Below, in pieces: positions 62,498-64,000 of a stretch of 64,000 nucleotides of DNA. Source of the stretch: Thermoplasmata archaeon (lineage in GTDB: Archaea; Thermoplasmatota; Thermoplasmata; Lutacidiplasmatales; UBA184). The DNA is taken from contig JAKIWE010000001.1 in the NCBI GenBank assembly GCA_022750195.1, forward strand, positions 556,672 through 620,671, written 5' to 3'. Each line of letters opens with the position of its first letter. The stretch's first letter is position 1. The notes beneath the pieces were generated by a model. That model worked only from the letters and a program-made list of their open reading frames with translations, did not search any database and was not told where the DNA came from. The translations under genes were made by a program, and so were the position numbers.

Positions 62498-63682
62498 TCA
62501 TCCGACTGGAGCGTTCAAGAGCTCGTCGATGAGCGCGGCGTACTCCTCACCGGCCTCCCCCCAGGTTCGCAGCGTGACGGGCGGAGTCGGTCGGGGCACG
62601 GCCAGCATCTCTTTCAACGCCGCGACCAAGGAGGGTACGTTCCCGGGCGGGCTCAACCGGCCGCGAACGCCGTCGTTCGGCAACGTCTCGTCGGCCCCGG
62701 GTATCGACGATCCCACGATTGGGACCCCCATGGCGACGGCCTCCTCCAGCGAAGTCGGCGTCGACTCAAGGAGGCTGAGCGATGGGCACGCTACCACGTC
62801 CGCCCCGCGGTACAGCTCCCGTAGCTCAACGTCCGGTACGAATCCGAGCAGCCGTACGAAGCTGTCGAGGTGAAGACGTTGCAGCTCCGTTCGTACTCTC
62901 GACTCGTCGGGGCCTCGCCCGGCGATCAGCAGCCGCGCGTCCGTTCCCGCGCGACGAAGCTCGGCGAAGGCCCGAACCAGCTGGGGAAGCCCCTTGTAGG
63001 GCACCAACCGACCGACGAACAGGATTGTCCGGGAGCGATCGGCGGGCTCCGCGAACGCGCTCCCCACGGCAGCCGTCGGGGTCGGCGAGGGTGTGGTGAG
63101 TCCGAACCGGGCCAGGTCGACGCCCTTGTGGATAACTCGGACCCGGGAGACGAAGTCCCTGAGCACGGGTGAGGCCGTCGCATAGCCCCGGCTGTTCGAA
63201 ACGATCGCCCCGGCCCGGCGTAAGGCGGGACGCGCCGAGATCGCCCGGTAGGCCCGAGTGACGAGCCGCCCTGGCCCGCGCCCCAGCTCGGCGTCCATAT
63301 GGTAGGTGAAGAGCGACGGGATAGACGCGTCGGCCGCCTCCGTGGCCACCCAGCGTTCGACCATCGGGAACGGCATATGCACGTGGACGAGGGACGAGCT
63401 CCGAACCGCCGCCCGGATCGCACCGCGGGCCGATCGGGAGGTAACGACCGGTCTCTGGAGGAGCTCGCGGGCCGGGAGGAGCTCCAGGGAGGCGCCACCG
63501 GTCGGCAGTACGTCGGGGCCCGGCGACCATCGCGCGGTGGTCGTGAGGATCCGCACCGGACGGGAGAGGGCCAGGTGCGCCGCGACGCGGTACGCATACT
63601 CCTCCGTGCCCCCCCGGTACGAGGGTGGCAACGGCACGAAAACGGTGACCGGGCGCGCTGTCGACACCGCCGCGGGGGTCAT
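62498..63682 (-). CDS. GT4-family glycosyltransferase
   Basis: A 394-residue GT-B enzyme: N-terminal VTVFVPLPPSYRGGTEEYAY, acceptor-side HVHMPFPMVERWV, hinge segment ILFVGRLVPYKGLPQLVRAF and donor block CPSLSLLESTPTSLEEAVAM followed by GVPIVGSSIPGADE. The EX7E spacing is kept. Transfers a sugar from an NDP donor to a lipid-linked or polymeric acceptor in the cytosol. The ATG at 63682 comes one base after the stop of the flippase gene upstream, indicating coupling with export of the same glycan. Confidence 0.9.
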   Translation of the reverse strand: MTPAAVSTARPVTVFVPLPPSYRGGTEEYAYRVAAHLALSRPVRILTTTARWSPGPDVLPTGGASLELLPARELLQRPVVTSRSARGAIRAAVRSSSLVHVHMPFPMVERWVATEAADASIPSLFTYHMDAELGRGPGRLVTRAYRAISARPALRRAGAIVSNSRGYATASPVLRDFVSRVRVIHKGVDLARFGLTTPSPTPTAAVGSAFAEPADRSRTILFVGRLVPYKGLPQLVRAFAELRRAGTDARLLIAGRGPDESRVRTELQRLHLDSFVRLLGFVPDVELRELYRGADVVACPSLSLLESTPTSLEEAVAMGVPIVGSSIPGADETLPNDGVRGRLSPPGNVPSLVAALKEMLAVPRPTPPVTLRTWGEAGEEYAALIDELLNAPVG

Positions 63683-63683
63683 C

Positions 63684-64000
63684 TCAAGGGAGCGGCTCGG
63701 GGGCCACCCGTGGGGTCTCGACGAACCGCTCGAGGAATCGCCAGAGCTTCGGCAGGGGGCGGCCGATCAATCGCTCCACGTACTTGGCGACCAGGAGGTC
63801 GCCGGAGTGGAGGCTCCGAGTGGCGAACAAGGCCAGGAGAAAGACACCCACGCCGACGAAGTACATCGGGAAGACGATCCAGTACTGCGGGACGAGGTAG
63901 TTCACGCCCACGAACAGCGGTACGCCGATCGCGAGCGCCACCCCCATCGGCAGCAGGAGGGAGCGCTGGAACGGGGAGATATGGTCGTCCCGGATCAGGG
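63684..64000 (-). CDS. Oligosaccharide flippase (Wzx/RfbX-like), C-terminal part, 5' end beyond right edge
   Basis: The frame is open to the right edge. The visible 105 residues contain two membrane helices (MGVALAIGVPLFVGVNYLV and IVFPMYFVGVGVFLLALFA) followed by a basic cytoplasmic tail, the usual ending of polysaccharide-biosynthesis flippases (PF01943/PF14667). Such proteins move lipid-linked glycans across the membrane. It shares an operon with the GT4 gene at 62498. Only a tail is seen, so the family call is moderate. Confidence 0.65.
   Translation of the reverse strand, partial: LIRDDHISPFQRSLLLPMGVALAIGVPLFVGVNYLVPQYWIVFPMYFVGVGVFLLALFATRSLHSGDLLVAKYVERLIGRPLPKLWRFLERFVETPRVAPEPLP

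Overview
The window looks like a chromosomal segment of a high-GC, Thermoplasmata-like euryarchaeon; that assignment is inference. Supporting signs are AT-rich TATA-like boxes about 25-28 bases upstream of several start codons in a GC-rich background (leaderless or near-leaderless genes), many long secreted proteins rich in N-glycosylation sequons, with an N-terminal signal or anchor and one C-terminal membrane helix, and a zinc-type archaeal ATP sulfurylase. I saw no rRNA, tRNA or CRISPR array.

The theme is the cell surface: building glycans, modifying them, and displaying large repeat proteins. The left part (about 1-22.6 kb, visibly less GC-rich) holds AcpA/phospholipase C-type secreted phosphoesterases (one cut by the left edge), a parallel beta-helix protein, a dTDP-glucose 4,6-dehydratase with a GT4 glycosyltransferase, and a tightly overlapping operon (UDP-xylose synthase - UDP-glucose dehydrogenase - GalU) that would convert glucose-1-phosphate to UDP-xylose. 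It continues with a DUF2079 membrane protein, a sulfatase-fold hydrolase, a third phosphoesterase, a GT2 glycosyltransferase, an RfbD-like reductase, two unknown small proteins and a 786-residue polytopic membrane protein.

The right part (22.8-64 kb, very GC-rich) opens with three surface proteins (an 18-repeat kelch protein, an InlB-repeat-tailed protein, a PQQ-type propeller). Next come a GT4 plus sulfatase-fold hydrolase pair, a solitary TnpB-type RNA-guided nuclease gene, an 812-residue paralogue of the 786-residue membrane protein, two GT2 enzymes, ATP sulfurylase, a HAD phosphatase and a cluster (41.4-48.2 kb) of two NPP-type phosphodiesterases, a GT-C-like membrane protein and a third sulfatase-fold hydrolase. 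A second surface-protein block (48.3-59.0 kb) follows, then another phosphoesterase, APS kinase, a membrane-anchored PstS, a GT4 and the tail of an oligosaccharide flippase cut by the right edge.

Working model (inference): nucleotide sugars feed cytosolic GT2/GT4 enzymes, a flippase and large membrane enzymes export or transfer the glycan, and Sat plus CysC make PAPS, with no sulfate-reduction genes nearby, which would suit sulfation of a surface polymer. Nine alkaline-phosphatase-superfamily hydrolases in 64 kb may edit phosphate or sulfate esters of that polymer or scavenge phosphate together with PstS. The most distinctive sequence-level observations are two invariant cysteine spacings in the surface proteins (CX8C in every blade of a six-blade propeller; CX9C in seven Ig-like domains of three proteins), the multiplicity of AlkP-superfamily enzymes with Thr/Ser in place of the sulfatase cysteine, and the lone TnpB with all catalytic residues.
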